Source of the DNA: Oceanobacillus indicireducens
Lineage (GTDB): Bacteria; Bacillota; Bacilli; Bacillales; Amphibacillaceae
DNA: 64,000 nucleotides
Direction of reading: 5' to 3'
Assembly: GCF_014647195.1 (NCBI RefSeq)
Contig: NZ_BMOS01000001.1
Span: 228,463-292,462, forward strand
Numbering within the stretch: position 1 is the stretch's first letter; every line of letters begins with the position of its first letter. The notes beneath the pieces are model-generated. The model was not told the origin of the DNA. It worked only from the letters and a program-made list of their open reading frames with translations, and did not search any database. Positions 1 through 8,083 of this stretch are shown here, piece after piece. The translations under genes were made by a program, and so were the position numbers.

Positions 1-356
1 ACCCGAATACTGCGAGACTCCTCGTCGGTGATGATAAAGACAAGTTAGAACTGGTCGGAATTTCAATTGGTGGCGGAAAAGTAGAAATTACTGAATTGAA
101 CGGATTCCAGTTAAGGCTTTCAGGAAACCATCCGGCGATTCTTATTATGCATAACGACCGCTTTGGGACTATTGCATCGGTAACCGAAATATTGGCGAAA
201 CACGAAATTAACATCGGACATATGGAAGTGAACCGGAAAGATGTCGGGAAAGAGGCGCTAATGGTCATTGAAGTCGATCAAAATGTCGATGATGATCTAT
301 TAAATGAATTACAATCTAGGGAACATATTATCCAGATTTCGAAAATAGAAAGTTAG
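1..356 (+). CDS. sdaAB: L-serine dehydratase, iron-sulfur-dependent, beta subunit (partial, 5' end outside window)
   Basis: The reading frame is open from base 3 at the window edge, so only the last about 117 codons are present. With the alpha subunit this enzyme deaminates L-serine to pyruvate and ammonia. The visible part begins PNTARLLVGDD and ends in an ACT-type regulatory domain (from HPAILIMHNDRFG at about base 130 to the end), which binds amino acids in related proteins. The next gene, 19 bp downstream, encodes the alpha subunit, as in Bacillus. An internal TTG at 96 is not a plausible start because the conserved reading continues upstream of it. Confidence 0.9.
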   Translation, partial: PNTARLLVGDDKDKLELVGISIGGGKVEITELNGFQLRLSGNHPAILIMHNDRFGTIASVTEILAKHEINIGHMEVNRKDVGKEALMVIEVDQNVDDDLLNELQSREHIIQISKIES

Positions 357-375
357 AATCGAAAGGGGAATGCAC

Positions 376-1251
376 ATGTTTCGGACAATTGCTGAATTGG
401 TGGAAATTGCAGAGACAAAAGACATACCGATTTCGGAAGTAATGATTCTTCAGGAAATGGATGTTAAAGAGCGTAGCCGTGAAGACATAGTTTTAGAAAT
501 GGAAAAGAATTTGCAAGTGATGGAAAATGCTATTGAACGAGCATTACAAGGTGTACAGTCTGTAACCGGGCTTACAGGCGGAGACGCAGTGCTTGTACAG
601 AAATATATGCAAGAGAAAACACCGTTATCTGGACCAATCTTGCTTGATGCAGTCAGTAAAGCGATGGGGACGAATGAAGTGAATGCTGCGATGGGGGTTA
701 TTTGTGCTACACCAACAGCTGGGAGCGCCGGATGTGTACCAGGGACACTTTTTGCGGTAAAGAACCAGTTAAACCCGACCCGTGAGCAAATGATCCGTTA
801 CTTATTCACTGCAGGAGCCTTCGGTTTTGTTGTAGCGAACAATGCATTTATTTCAGGTGCAGCTGGTGGATGTCAAGCCGAAGTCGGTTCAGCAGGCGCG
901 ATGGCAGCGGCTGCAATTGTGGAAATGGCAGGTGGTACCGCTCAACAATCTGCTGATGCCTTTGCGATTACATTAAAAAATATGCTCGGTTTAGTTTGTG
1001 ACCCAGTAGCTGGATTAGTTGAAGTGCCTTGCGTAAAACGGAATGCGCTAGGTTCCTCTCAAGCGATTGTTTCTGCTGATCTCGCTTTAGCTGGTGTAAC
1101 AAGCAGGATTCCAGCAGATGAAGTAGTTGGTGCAATGTACCGGATTGGCAGACAGATGCCCTCAAGTCTCCGGGAGACTGGGGAAGGAGGTCTTGCTGAT
1201 ACTCCAACGGGAAGACTTTTAAAGGAAAAAATATTTGGTGTTTCTGTTTAG
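376..1251 (+). CDS. sdaAA: L-serine dehydratase, iron-sulfur-dependent, alpha subunit
   Basis: Catalytic subunit of the two-subunit [4Fe-4S] serine dehydratase (serine to pyruvate plus ammonia, cytoplasm). The 291-aa protein carries conserved stretches typical of SdaAA: TGLTGGDAV, NEVNAAMGVICATPTAGSAG, GAAGGCQAEVGSAG and CDPVAGLVEVPC, with several conserved cysteines that can hold the cluster. I chose ATG 376 rather than ATG 370, because the Shine-Dalgarno AAAGGGGA directly abuts 370 but sits about 7 nt before 376; B. subtilis SdaAA also begins MFR. It ends 5 bp before recG, so the three genes are probably co-transcribed. Confidence 0.93.
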   Translation: MFRTIAELVEIAETKDIPISEVMILQEMDVKERSREDIVLEMEKNLQVMENAIERALQGVQSVTGLTGGDAVLVQKYMQEKTPLSGPILLDAVSKAMGTNEVNAAMGVICATPTAGSAGCVPGTLFAVKNQLNPTREQMIRYLFTAGAFGFVVANNAFISGAAGGCQAEVGSAGAMAAAAIVEMAGGTAQQSADAFAITLKNMLGLVCDPVAGLVEVPCVKRNALGSSQAIVSADLALAGVTSRIPADEVVGAMYRIGRQMPSSLRETGEGGLADTPTGRLLKEKIFGVSV

Positions 1252-1256
1252 AAAGA

Positions 1257-3299
1257 GTGATTGTCTTGCTTAACGAATCAGTAAAAAATGTAAAAGGAAT
1301 CGGGGAAAAATTTGCCGAAGATTTAAACCTAATGAATGTTTATACGATTGAAGATTTGTTGCATTATTTGCCGTATAAATATGACGTATTGGAAATTTTA
1401 CCGCTAAGCGAACTAATCCATGAAGATAAAGTAACGATTGTGGGAAGGATTTTATACGAGCCTTCCCTTACTTTTTATGGAAGAAAAAAGTCGCGTTTAG
1501 TTTTAACAGTAGATGTTGAGAATGTTGCAATCAAAGCGGTAATGTTCAATCGCGCGTTCGCGAAGAAACAATTGAATGCGGGGGATACTGTTACGCTTAC
1601 TGGTAAATGGGACGCCCATAGACTACAGATTACCGTCAGTAACTATCGCAAGGGTGCCCAGGAAGATTCGACAGAAATCCAACCGATGTATTCTGTAAAA
1701 GGAGACATAACAAATTACCGGTTGAAAAAGGTGATTTCTCAAGCGCTTGAAGATTATGGCGACCAAATAACAGAGATTCTTCCTGAATCCTATTTAACAG
1801 CATATAAGCTACCATCCCGGAAAGATGCAGTAGAAATGCTGCACTTCCCGCAAAATCGTGTTCAACTGAAGCATGCACGAAGAAGATACATTTATGAGGA
1901 ATTTTTACTTTTCCAGTTGAAAATGCAGCTTTTGCGTAAGAAGCATCGAGAAGCAACAGAAGGAAATGCACAAGAATACGATGAAGAAAAAGTGAACAGC
2001 TTTATCGAACGATTCCCTTTCAAATTAACAAGTGCGCAAAATTCCTCACTTGAAGAAATTCTCATAGACATGCGTTCTTCATACCGGATGAATCGGTTGT
2101 TGCAGGGTGATGTAGGTTCAGGGAAGACTGCTGTTGCAGCCATCTGTCTTTATGCTTCTTTGACAGCTGGAAAACAAGGGGCATTAATGGTCCCGACGGA
2201 AATACTTGCGGAACAGCATTATCAATCCTTACAAGAATTGTTCGGGGAGCTTGCGAATGTGCGTCTTCTTACAGGGTCGGTGAAAATGAAAGAGCGTAGA
2301 GAGATATTAACTGGACTTGAAGCGGGGGAAGTAGATTTAATCATAGGTACCCATGCATTGATTCAAGATGATGTCCTGTTCCAAGATCTCGGTCTCGTGA
2401 TAGTCGATGAACAGCATCGATTCGGAGTAGAGCAGCGACGAACGCTAAGGGATAAAGGACTGCATCCTGACGTGTTATTTATGACGGCAACTCCGATTCC
2501 CCGTACGCTAGCAATTACGGCTTTTGGTGATATGGATGTGTCCCAAATAAATGAGATGCCAGCTGGGAGAAAAAAAGTAGAAACCCTCTGGGTAAAAGAA
2601 AATATGTTTGAGCGTATTTTGAATTTTATAATCAAACATGTGAAAAGTGGCGAACAGGCATATCTCATCAGCCCACTCATCGAAGAATCCGATAAATTGG
2701 ATATCCAGAATGCCGTCGATCTTTATCATCAATTGGTTGAGTTTTTCCCACCGGAAATAAAGGTTGGCTTAATGCATGGCCGTCTTCCGGCTGATGAAAA
2801 AGATGCGGTTATGAAAGAGTATGCTGAAAACAAAATTCAAGTTCTCGTTTCAACAACCGTTGTTGAAGTTGGAGTGAATGTTCCAAATGCCACAATTATG
2901 GTTATTTATGATGCTGAACGGTTCGGGTTGGCGCAACTCCACCAGTTGCGGGGGAGAGTTGGAAGAGGCGACAAGCAAAGTTATTGTATCTTGATTGCCG
3001 AACCGAAGAATGATGTGGGGAAGGAAAGAATGAGCATTATGACAGAGACAAATAATGGATTTGAATTGGCGGAAAGGGACTTACAGCTCCGGGGTCCTGG
3101 TGACTTCTTCGGGAGAAAGCAAAGTGGGATCCCAGAATTTAAAGTGGCCGATATGGTACATGATTATCGGGCCCTTGAAACGGCAAGAAATGATGCAACT
3201 TATATTGTCAACCAGGAATTGCTTGAGACAGATGACGAATACAGAAAACTACGGGAGTTGCTCGCAACAGATCCAGACCTTCATACGAAATTAGATTGA
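1257..3299 (+). CDS. recG: ATP-dependent DNA helicase RecG
   Basis: Superfamily 2 branch-migration helicase that processes stalled replication forks and Holliday junctions. The protein is 680 aa, matching the about 682 aa usual in Bacillus. The N-terminal wedge (helix-hairpin-helix start VKNVKGIGEKF, then an OB-like domain) is followed by a helicase core: Walker A GDVGSGKT near residues 283-290, DEQH box at about 384-387, MTATPIPRT, and the C-terminal QLRGRVGRG motif. The start is uncertain: GTG 1257 has a weak ribosome site, and TTG 1266 is an alternative. In most Bacillaceae fapR follows directly; here about 2.2 kb of accessory DNA intervenes. Confidence 0.95.
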   Translation: MIVLLNESVKNVKGIGEKFAEDLNLMNVYTIEDLLHYLPYKYDVLEILPLSELIHEDKVTIVGRILYEPSLTFYGRKKSRLVLTVDVENVAIKAVMFNRAFAKKQLNAGDTVTLTGKWDAHRLQITVSNYRKGAQEDSTEIQPMYSVKGDITNYRLKKVISQALEDYGDQITEILPESYLTAYKLPSRKDAVEMLHFPQNRVQLKHARRRYIYEEFLLFQLKMQLLRKKHREATEGNAQEYDEEKVNSFIERFPFKLTSAQNSSLEEILIDMRSSYRMNRLLQGDVGSGKTAVAAICLYASLTAGKQGALMVPTEILAEQHYQSLQELFGELANVRLLTGSVKMKERREILTGLEAGEVDLIIGTHALIQDDVLFQDLGLVIVDEQHRFGVEQRRTLRDKGLHPDVLFMTATPIPRTLAITAFGDMDVSQINEMPAGRKKVETLWVKENMFERILNFIIKHVKSGEQAYLISPLIEESDKLDIQNAVDLYHQLVEFFPPEIKVGLMHGRLPADEKDAVMKEYAENKIQVLVSTTVVEVGVNVPNATIMVIYDAERFGLAQLHQLRGRVGRGDKQSYCILIAEPKNDVGKERMSIMTETNNGFELAERDLQLRGPGDFFGRKQSGIPEFKVADMVHDYRALETARNDATYIVNQELLETDDEYRKLRELLATDPDLHTKLD

Positions 3300-3365
3300 T
3301 TTTTCATAGAATAGCTTCCTTAATTAGATTTCGTATTAAGCATTACTAATAGTAATGCCTATAAC

Positions 3366-3409
3366 CCCTCAAATCCTTTGATACCAAGGGATTTGAGGGT
3401 GTTGTTTTT
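3366..3409 (+). terminator. Rho-independent terminator after recG (possible integration site)
   Basis: CCCTCAAATCCTTTG pairs with CCAAGGGATTTGAGGG with one mismatch around a very short loop, followed by TGTTGTTTTT. It lies 66 bp after the recG stop. The loop and right arm contain ATACCAAGGG, which recurs at 4421-4430, and an integrase remnant points towards it. An integrase may therefore have used this terminator as its target. Confidence 0.75.
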
Positions 3410-3435
3410 CTAACCACCCCCAAAAGTACCCCCAA

Positions 3436-3744
3436 TTATGAATTTACTACTGAACTAAAAGTATGAACTGCTTGTTGATCGGCGTCTTCATCTGAATGGT
3501 CGTACATTCTATTTATTTCCTCGGCAGTGTTTCCAAGACGTTTTGCTACCGTTGCTATTGATACTCTATTATTCAATAAAATAGTAGCGTGGGTGTGTCT
3601 TAGCCCGTGCGCTGTTATTCTTTTAATACCGGTATTTTCAATCACTTTACTTAAAGTGTTATTAATGGTCATTTGACTAACAGAAGTTGCTCTGGGGTAT
3701 GAAATAAAGACAAAATCATTTTCATCTAGATGCTTTACAGAGGA
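3436..3744 (-). pseudogene. C-terminal fragment of a phage-type tyrosine recombinase (integrase)
   Basis: The minus-strand frame translates to a typical integrase C-terminus: DENDFVFIS, then ITAHGLRHTHAT (the H-x-x-R catalytic box), KRLGNTAEEI and a tyrosine in NRMYDHSDED. About 100 residues remain out of the usual 350-400; the core-binding domain and the first catalytic arginine and lysine are missing. Integrase-like similarity seems to start near 3744, although the frame is open to about 3795; a longer reading than ATG 3672 is therefore real family sequence. The position after LG, normally histidine, is Asn. This is a relic of an integrated element, not a working recombinase. Confidence 0.75.
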
Positions 3745-3783
3745 TAGTGAAGAGGGTGAAACCAGAATGAAGGGAAGCGATAG

Positions 3784-3921
3784 ATGGACAAAAACCTACT
3801 AAAACATTTCAACCATCCATTCTACGAGAAAGCAGACCGAATCACGGATGAAGTGAAGAGAATGCAGATTAGAAAAGCCGACAGAATAGTCGGCAACTAC
3901 CCAATCAATGGCGATTCATAA
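3784..3921 (+). CDS. small hypothetical protein (45 aa)
   Basis: ATG 3784 to TAA 3919-3921 encodes a 45-residue basic, soluble-looking peptide beginning MDKNLLKHFNHPFYEKAD and ending NYPINGDS. A purine-rich GAAGGGAAG stretch precedes the start at a useful distance. I do not recognise a family. It overlaps the 3' end of the convergent ferritin-like gene by 17 bp and begins just beyond the integrase fragment. It could be a fragment of a larger gene brought in with the insertion. Confidence 0.35.
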   Translation: MDKNLLKHFNHPFYEKADRITDEVKRMQIRKADRIVGNYPINGDS

Positions 3922-4330
3922 AATACAAAAACCAAACTGCATGGTTTTGTTCATCGGCAGCAGCTTGAGTAAATGCTTCTCTAATAACTGGATTATTCGT
4001 TTTTCTAGCTATCTCATAATAAAAGTCAACTGTTTCTTGCTCATCTTTAAAAGATGCGAGTATACCACTTCGAAAATCAGCAGCGCATTGTTCTGTTTGT
4101 TTTGGAGAGGGTTGATTTCCTGTAAGAGATGCATAGAGGTGGGAAAATGTCTGGTAGTGTCTAATTTCATCATTTCTTATTTCGAGAATGCGATTATTAA
4201 TTTCAGTATTCGGAGATTGATTTGCCAATTGCTCATAGCAGTGAATTGCACTATATTCACCATTTATAGCTTTGGTTAGTTCATCGACAATTTCCGTATT
4301 TTCAGAAGACTGCCTAAGGTAATATTGCAC
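3905..4330 (-). CDS. ferritin-like / rubrerythrin-family di-iron domain protein
   Basis: A 141-aa four-helix-bundle protein. Candidate metal ligands follow the ferritin-like pattern: E25 (helix A), E55 and H58 in RNDEIRHYQ (helix B), E97 or E99 in KDEQETVDFYYE (helix C), and E127 and H130 in ADEQNHAVW (helix D). It resembles small B. subtilis proteins such as YhjR, but lacks the rubredoxin cysteines of true rubrerythrin. I chose GTG 4330 because AAGGAG lies about 10 nt before it, while the upstream ATG 4354 would precede that ribosome site. A role in iron or peroxide handling is inference. It stands alone in the insertion, opposite to recG and fapR. Confidence 0.75.
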   Translation of the reverse strand: MQYYLRQSSENTEIVDELTKAINGEYSAIHCYEQLANQSPNTEINNRILEIRNDEIRHYQTFSHLYASLTGNQPSPKQTEQCAADFRSGILASFKDEQETVDFYYEIARKTNNPVIREAFTQAAADEQNHAVWFLYFMNRH

Positions 4331-4526
4331 TTTGTGATCACTCCTTTTTATCAATATATGGGTGGATCAATTATATGTATCTTGTCTTATTGAGGTGAGA
4401 GCTTTGTTGCATAATTTCTAATACCAAGGGTGCTAGGGCTGCGGTTAAGGTGGTTTCCCAAAATAAACCTTATCCTGGTGTGTTTTAGTCGCGTTGTATT
4501 ATTCCTGTGTCATATTATGCTCTATT

Positions 4527-4832
4527 TTAAATTTTAAATATTTCTCCGTCGTGTTCGCCGACTTTTTTGTCGAGGTAGTCAAGGTCGTCTTTAGTTGCTA
4601 GATTATTCAGTACTGACAAAGCTTCGGTATAATTTTCAGTTTCCTTCTCCTGATTGTCTTTAATAACTGAAATGTCCTCAGCGTTCTTTACGACTTGTTT
4701 GGAAATAGAATCAATTTTTAGATTTATAGATTCTAGATCTTCCTTTGTTGCCATATTCGTTTCAATTGCTGTGATTTTCTCGTTCATGGCTTTTAGTTCT
4801 TTTAGTATCAATTCCATTCCATTTTCTTGCAT
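4527..4832 (-). CDS. hypothetical coiled-coil protein
   Basis: A 101-aa highly charged protein that is almost entirely heptad-like, for example LKELKAMNEKITAIETNMAT and LDYLDKKVGEHDGEIF, with a twice-used ATKEDL or ATKDDL phrase. Such small proteins are common in Bacillaceae and their phages, but I cannot assign a function. ATG 4832 is preceded by AGGAGGAG with 5 nt spacing, which favours it over the upstream ATG 4853. It has no signal peptide or membrane segment. It belongs to the accessory insertion between recG and fapR. Confidence 0.6.
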   Translation of the reverse strand: MQENGMELILKELKAMNEKITAIETNMATKEDLESINLKIDSISKQVVKNAEDISVIKDNQEKETENYTEALSVLNNLATKDDLDYLDKKVGEHDGEIFKI

Positions 4833-5045
4833 TTGTTCTCCTCCTCTACGCATTTAATCTAGTTGTTTATTCCTCTTTTCTGGGCTCAGATATGATAAAT
4901 TGGAAGTAGCTTTCCAATTGTTTAATTTCTTCAGGTCCCATACTCATTCGAACTCACTACTTTCTATAGTACTATATTAAATTTTATCATGTTTCCAAAA
5001 TAGTAACACTTTAATTTTCAAAAATTCAAGGAGATACCTGAAAAT

Positions 5046-5309
5046 TTGATGTTTGCCGTAGATGACAATCCTATTTACATTCTGGCACAACATTACTTTG
5101 TAAAGCACGACATTCATTTTGATATCCATAAAGTGATTGGGTTACTCAACGAAGATCCGGTTCCAAAGGAGTATCGCCTTTTAAAGCAAATTATTGAATG
5201 CCTCAATCGCACGTTCAAAGACAATTACTGGGCAACAACTGAATTCAGATCACAAGTAGGCACCTTCTATAAAACAATCTCCTTAAACACTGTCGTCCTT
5301 GAGTTTTAG
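5046..5309 (+). pseudogene. fragment of a DDE-type transposase
   Basis: The 87-codon frame contains VDDNPIYILAQHYF, VIGLLNEDPVPKEYRLLKQ and IIECLNRTFKDNYWATTEF. This resembles the C-terminal part of a DDE transposase family in which a similar block (KEYR..KQIIERLNRTFKGNY) precedes the end of the catalytic domain. The usual continuation after that block is lost, and the frame ends in unrelated sequence (TISLNTVVLEF). No N-terminal catalytic aspartates are present and I see no terminal inverted repeats. It is a decayed insertion-sequence relic that abuts the fapR promoter. The family assignment is from memory of the motif. Confidence 0.5.
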
Positions 5310-5349
5310 TGAAAAAAATGCTACCCTTTAATAAGCATTTGTGTTACTA

Positions 5350-5366
5350 TTAGTACCAAGTCTTAA
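5350..5366 (+). promoter_or_regulatory. FapR operator
   Basis: TTAGTACCAAGTCTTAA is an imperfect 17-bp dyad that matches the FapR box known from Bacillus fapR and fab promoters. A possible -10 element TACTAT (5345-5350) overlaps its left edge; I could not identify a convincing -35. FapR binding here would repress the fapR-plsX-fabD-fabG operon until malonyl-CoA releases it. Confidence 0.8.
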
Positions 5367-5449
5367 AGTGAAACTTCATCCAGTGGGGTTTCGACAGGGA
5401 ATTCCTATTTAGTCGGCGTTTCATTCCCCCATTGAACATTAGTTGAACC
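5364..5449 (+). repeat. palindromic repeat, copy C (P module with enlarged loop)
   Basis: The copy starts TAAAGTGAAACTTCATCCAG and ends CCCCATTGAACATTAGTTGA, the same sequence that opens the repeats at 24473 and 24628 (and, reversed, closes those at 22241 and 22393). The loop between the arms is longer here. Its first three bases are the last three of the FapR operator. It places a stable hairpin in the fapR leader. A second small palindrome (AGTAGCTACT, 5455-5464) follows. Confidence 0.7.
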
Positions 5450-5566
5450 AGTCGAGTAGCTACTGGCAGAGGCTCTCACACTTAGAATTAAATAGTTACT
5501 TTTTTTGATAGGTGGGAATCCTACAGCCAGTTACACTGCGATAAAGTACGGTGTGGAAGGTGCAGA

Positions 5567-6142
5567 ATGAAAAAAACAAAAGCAGAAAGACAGCAGCTTC
5601 TAAAAGAGAAAATCGAGGAAATTCCGTTTATTACAGATGAACAATTGGCAAATGAATTTAATGTAAGCATTCAAACGATCCGGTTAGACCGGATGGAACT
5701 CGGTATTCCCGAAATGCGTGAGCGAATTAAGTCCGTTGCGAAAGACCAATGGAATGAAACGATTCGTGCTTTGCAAATTGAAGAAGTGATTGGTGAAATC
5801 ATTGATTTAGAACTGGATGAGCGAGCAATTTCTATTTTGGATATCTCAAAAGATCTTGTCTTTTCAAGAAACAAGATTGCTAGAGGGCACCATTTATTCG
5901 CCCAAGCCAATTCACTTGCGGTAGCTGTAATCAATGAGAAATTAGCACTTACTGCCAAATCGGAAATCACCTTTACCCGCCAAGTAAAGGAAGGTGAGCG
6001 GGTTATTGCCAAAGCAACGGTCGAAGGAAAAAATGATAAAGGATTGACAGTTGTTCACGTTACAAGTTATGTAGAACAGGAAGTTGTGTTTACAGGTACT
6101 TTTCAAATGTTCCAATCCAATGAGGAAACAGGTGACGAATAA
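5567..6142 (+). CDS. fapR: transcription factor FapR, fatty-acid and phospholipid biosynthesis repressor
   Basis: A 191-aa repressor (B. subtilis FapR is 188 aa). An N-terminal helix-turn-helix ([20 protein letters not shown], residues about 23-42) is followed by a hot-dog thioesterase-like domain that binds malonyl-CoA. The segment [18 protein letters not shown] (about residues 106-123) is a hallmark of the family. A GGAAGGTG ribosome site precedes ATG 5567. It is the first gene of the operon with plsX, fabD and fabG and is probably self-regulated through the operator at 5350. Its leader is about 200 nt long and contains a palindromic repeat. Confidence 0.96.
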   Translation: MKKTKAERQQLLKEKIEEIPFITDEQLANEFNVSIQTIRLDRMELGIPEMRERIKSVAKDQWNETIRALQIEEVIGEIIDLELDERAISILDISKDLVFSRNKIARGHHLFAQANSLAVAVINEKLALTAKSEITFTRQVKEGERVIAKATVEGKNDKGLTVVHVTSYVEQEVVFTGTFQMFQSNEETGDE

Positions 6143-6143
6143 T

Positions 6144-7139
6144 ATGAAATTAGCAATAGATGCAATGGGTGGTGACCATGCACCGAAAGAAATCGTCGAA
6201 GGTGCAATGGACGCGATTCGTGAGTTTGACGACTTATCGATTACATTAATAGGTGACGAGGCGAAAATCAAAACGTATTTAACAGATTCAAAAAACATCT
6301 CAATCATACATACAGAAGAAGTAATTACGAGTGAAGATGAACCGGTACGGGCCGTTCGTCGTAAAAAGGATGCATCCCTTGTATTGATGGCTAAAGAAGT
6401 TAAAGAGGGAAGAGCGGATGCTTGTATTTCTGCTGGAAATACTGGTGCCTTAATGAGTGCCGGTCTCTTTATCGTTGGACGGATTCCAGGGATTTCCCGT
6501 CCGGCATTAAGTCCAACACTTCCGACTATTAATGGACAAGGCTTCGTGTTTCTTGATGTTGGGGCAAATGTAGAAGCGAAAGCAAGCCATTTGCTGCAGT
6601 ACGGTATTATGGGATCGATCTATTCGGAAAAGGTAAGAGGAATTAAAAATCCGACTGTAGCTCTTTTAAACGTCGGGACCGAAGACGCTAAAGGAAATGA
6701 ACTAACGAAGAAAGCCTTTGAATTGCTGGGAGAAGCACCAATTAATTTTATCGGAAATGTCGAAGCTCGTGATTTGTTTGATCATGCAGCAGATGTCGTT
6801 GTAACGGATGGTTTTAGCGGGAATGTTGCGTTAAAGACAATCGAGGGGACAGCACAAACTGTTTTTACCTTACTCAAAGAAACGTTTATGTCCTCTTTTA
6901 AAACGAAACTCGCTGCAGGTCTTGTGAAAAATGACTTGGGAGCACTAAAAAACCGGTTAGATTACTCGGAATATGGCGGAGCTGGTCTTTTCGGCCTTGC
7001 TGCACCGGTCATTAAAGCCCATGGTTCATCAAAAAGCCGGGCGATTGTTAACGCAATACGTCAAGCGAAACATATGGTTGACCATGATGTAACAGAAATG
7101 ATAGGCGAAGTGGTAGAAACAATGAATGTAGAGGAGTGA
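6144..7139 (+). CDS. plsX: phosphate acyltransferase PlsX
   Basis: PlsX converts acyl-ACP and phosphate to acyl-phosphate, the substrate of PlsY in phosphatidic acid synthesis; it is a peripheral membrane enzyme. The 331-aa protein starts [14 protein letters not shown], a family signature, and contains [17 protein letters not shown] and [14 protein letters not shown] 6144 lies one base after the fapR stop with AGGTGA at a good distance; the longer frame from 6084 overlaps fapR and has no family support. Co-transcription with fapR is expected. Confidence 0.96.
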   Translation: MKLAIDAMGGDHAPKEIVEGAMDAIREFDDLSITLIGDEAKIKTYLTDSKNISIIHTEEVITSEDEPVRAVRRKKDASLVLMAKEVKEGRADACISAGNTGALMSAGLFIVGRIPGISRPALSPTLPTINGQGFVFLDVGANVEAKASHLLQYGIMGSIYSEKVRGIKNPTVALLNVGTEDAKGNELTKKAFELLGEAPINFIGNVEARDLFDHAADVVVTDGFSGNVALKTIEGTAQTVFTLLKETFMSSFKTKLAAGLVKNDLGALKNRLDYSEYGGAGLFGLAAPVIKAHGSSKSRAIVNAIRQAKHMVDHDVTEMIGEVVETMNVEE

Positions 7140-7144
7140 GTGAT

Positions 7145-8083
7145 ATGAAACGGGTAGCATTTATGTTCCCTGGGCAAGGTTCCCAAGCTGTTGGGATGGG
7201 GAAAGAATTTTATGATACGTATCCGGAAGTGAAAGAATTCTTTCACCGAGCGGATGATTTATTAAATAAAGATATTACAGATATTATGTTTAACGGACCT
7301 CAAGAAACGCTAACAGAAACGGAAAATGCTCAACCTGCACTCCTGCTTACGAGTGTAGCGATCGAGCAAGTTTTGCTAAAAGAAGGTATTCAACCAATTA
7401 TGACAGTCGGCCATAGTCTCGGTGAATACAGTGCATTAGTGGCTTCCGGATCCATATCCTTTGAAGACGCCCTCCCCCTTGTTGCGACAAGAGGTCGCTT
7501 GATGGAGCGAGCTTTTCCAAAGGGTCAAGGAACGATGGCTGCAGTCCTTGGACTTTCTGAAGAAGAAATCACAGAAGTTTTACGGGGAATTAAGGAGGAA
7601 GTAGTTGATCTTGCTAACTTGAATTGTCCTGGACAAATTGTTATTTCGGGTTCTGTAAAAGGCGTTGAAATCGCTGCAGAACAGTTAAAACAAAAAGGTG
7701 CAAAACGAGTTCTTCCGCTTAACGTCAGTGGACCATTCCATTCCAGGCTAATGAAAACTGCGAACGAAGAATTTGCAAGTTACTTAGATGGGATTGAGAT
7801 TAACAATGCAAGCATTCCAGTCTATGCAAATGTCTCTGCTACTCAGGTTACAGCAAAAGATGAAATTAAAGACTTACTCATCAAGCAGCTTTATTCCCCT
7901 GTTCAATTTGAAGCATCCATTCGGGCTATGATGACAAAAGAAATCGATGCTTTTGTTGAAATAGGAAACGGTAAAGTATTATCTGGCCTGCTTCGGAAAA
8001 TCGACCGAAAAACGAAAACATTTGCCGTGCAAGATACGAAATCATTACAGGACTTTTTAGAATGGTACAAGGAGGATGCTTAA
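7145..8083 (+). CDS. fabD: malonyl-CoA:ACP transacylase FabD
   Basis: FabD transfers malonyl from CoA to acyl carrier protein for fatty-acid elongation. The 312-aa protein opens with MKRVAFMFPGQGSQAVGMG. The nucleophile is Ser91 in GHSLGEYSA and the catalytic histidine is His199 in GPFHS; the C-terminal IGNGKVLSGL motif is also present. ATG 7145 has AGGAG 8 nt upstream, whereas GTG 7136 would overlap that site. Its own ribosome site lies inside plsX, consistent with operon translation. Confidence 0.96.
   Translation: MKRVAFMFPGQGSQAVGMGKEFYDTYPEVKEFFHRADDLLNKDITDIMFNGPQETLTETENAQPALLLTSVAIEQVLLKEGIQPIMTVGHSLGEYSALVASGSISFEDALPLVATRGRLMERAFPKGQGTMAAVLGLSEEEITEVLRGIKEEVVDLANLNCPGQIVISGSVKGVEIAAEQLKQKGAKRVLPLNVSGPFHSRLMKTANEEFASYLDGIEINNASIPVYANVSATQVTAKDEIKDLLIKQLYSPVQFEASIRAMMTKEIDAFVEIGNGKVLSGLLRKIDRKTKTFAVQDTKSLQDFLEWYKEDA

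Larger units (their letters stand above)
3381..4430. repeat. 10-bp direct repeat ATACCAAGGG at 3381-3390 and 4421-4430 (possible att core)
   Basis: The exact 10-mer occurs in the recG terminator and again about 1.04 kb downstream, and the two copies bracket the integrase fragment, the 45-aa ORF and the ferritin-like gene. Direct repeats of this kind are left when a site-specific recombinase inserts DNA. The repeat is short, so chance is a real alternative. Confidence 0.3.

Noticed and set aside
4867-4947. A 26-codon minus-strand ORF (MSMGPEEIKQLESYF...) upstream of the coiled-coil gene
   Set aside because: It has only a weak ribosome site and no recognisable family. It could be a real small protein, but the evidence is too thin to list it as a gene.
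5046-5309. Intact insertion sequence
   Set aside because: Only a C-terminal transposase fragment is present, and no terminal inverted repeats or target duplication were found around it.
6084-6143. Longer PlsX start at GTG 6084
   Set aside because: It would overlap fapR by about 60 bp in another frame, adds residues not found in PlsX, and ATG 6144 has a good ribosome site.
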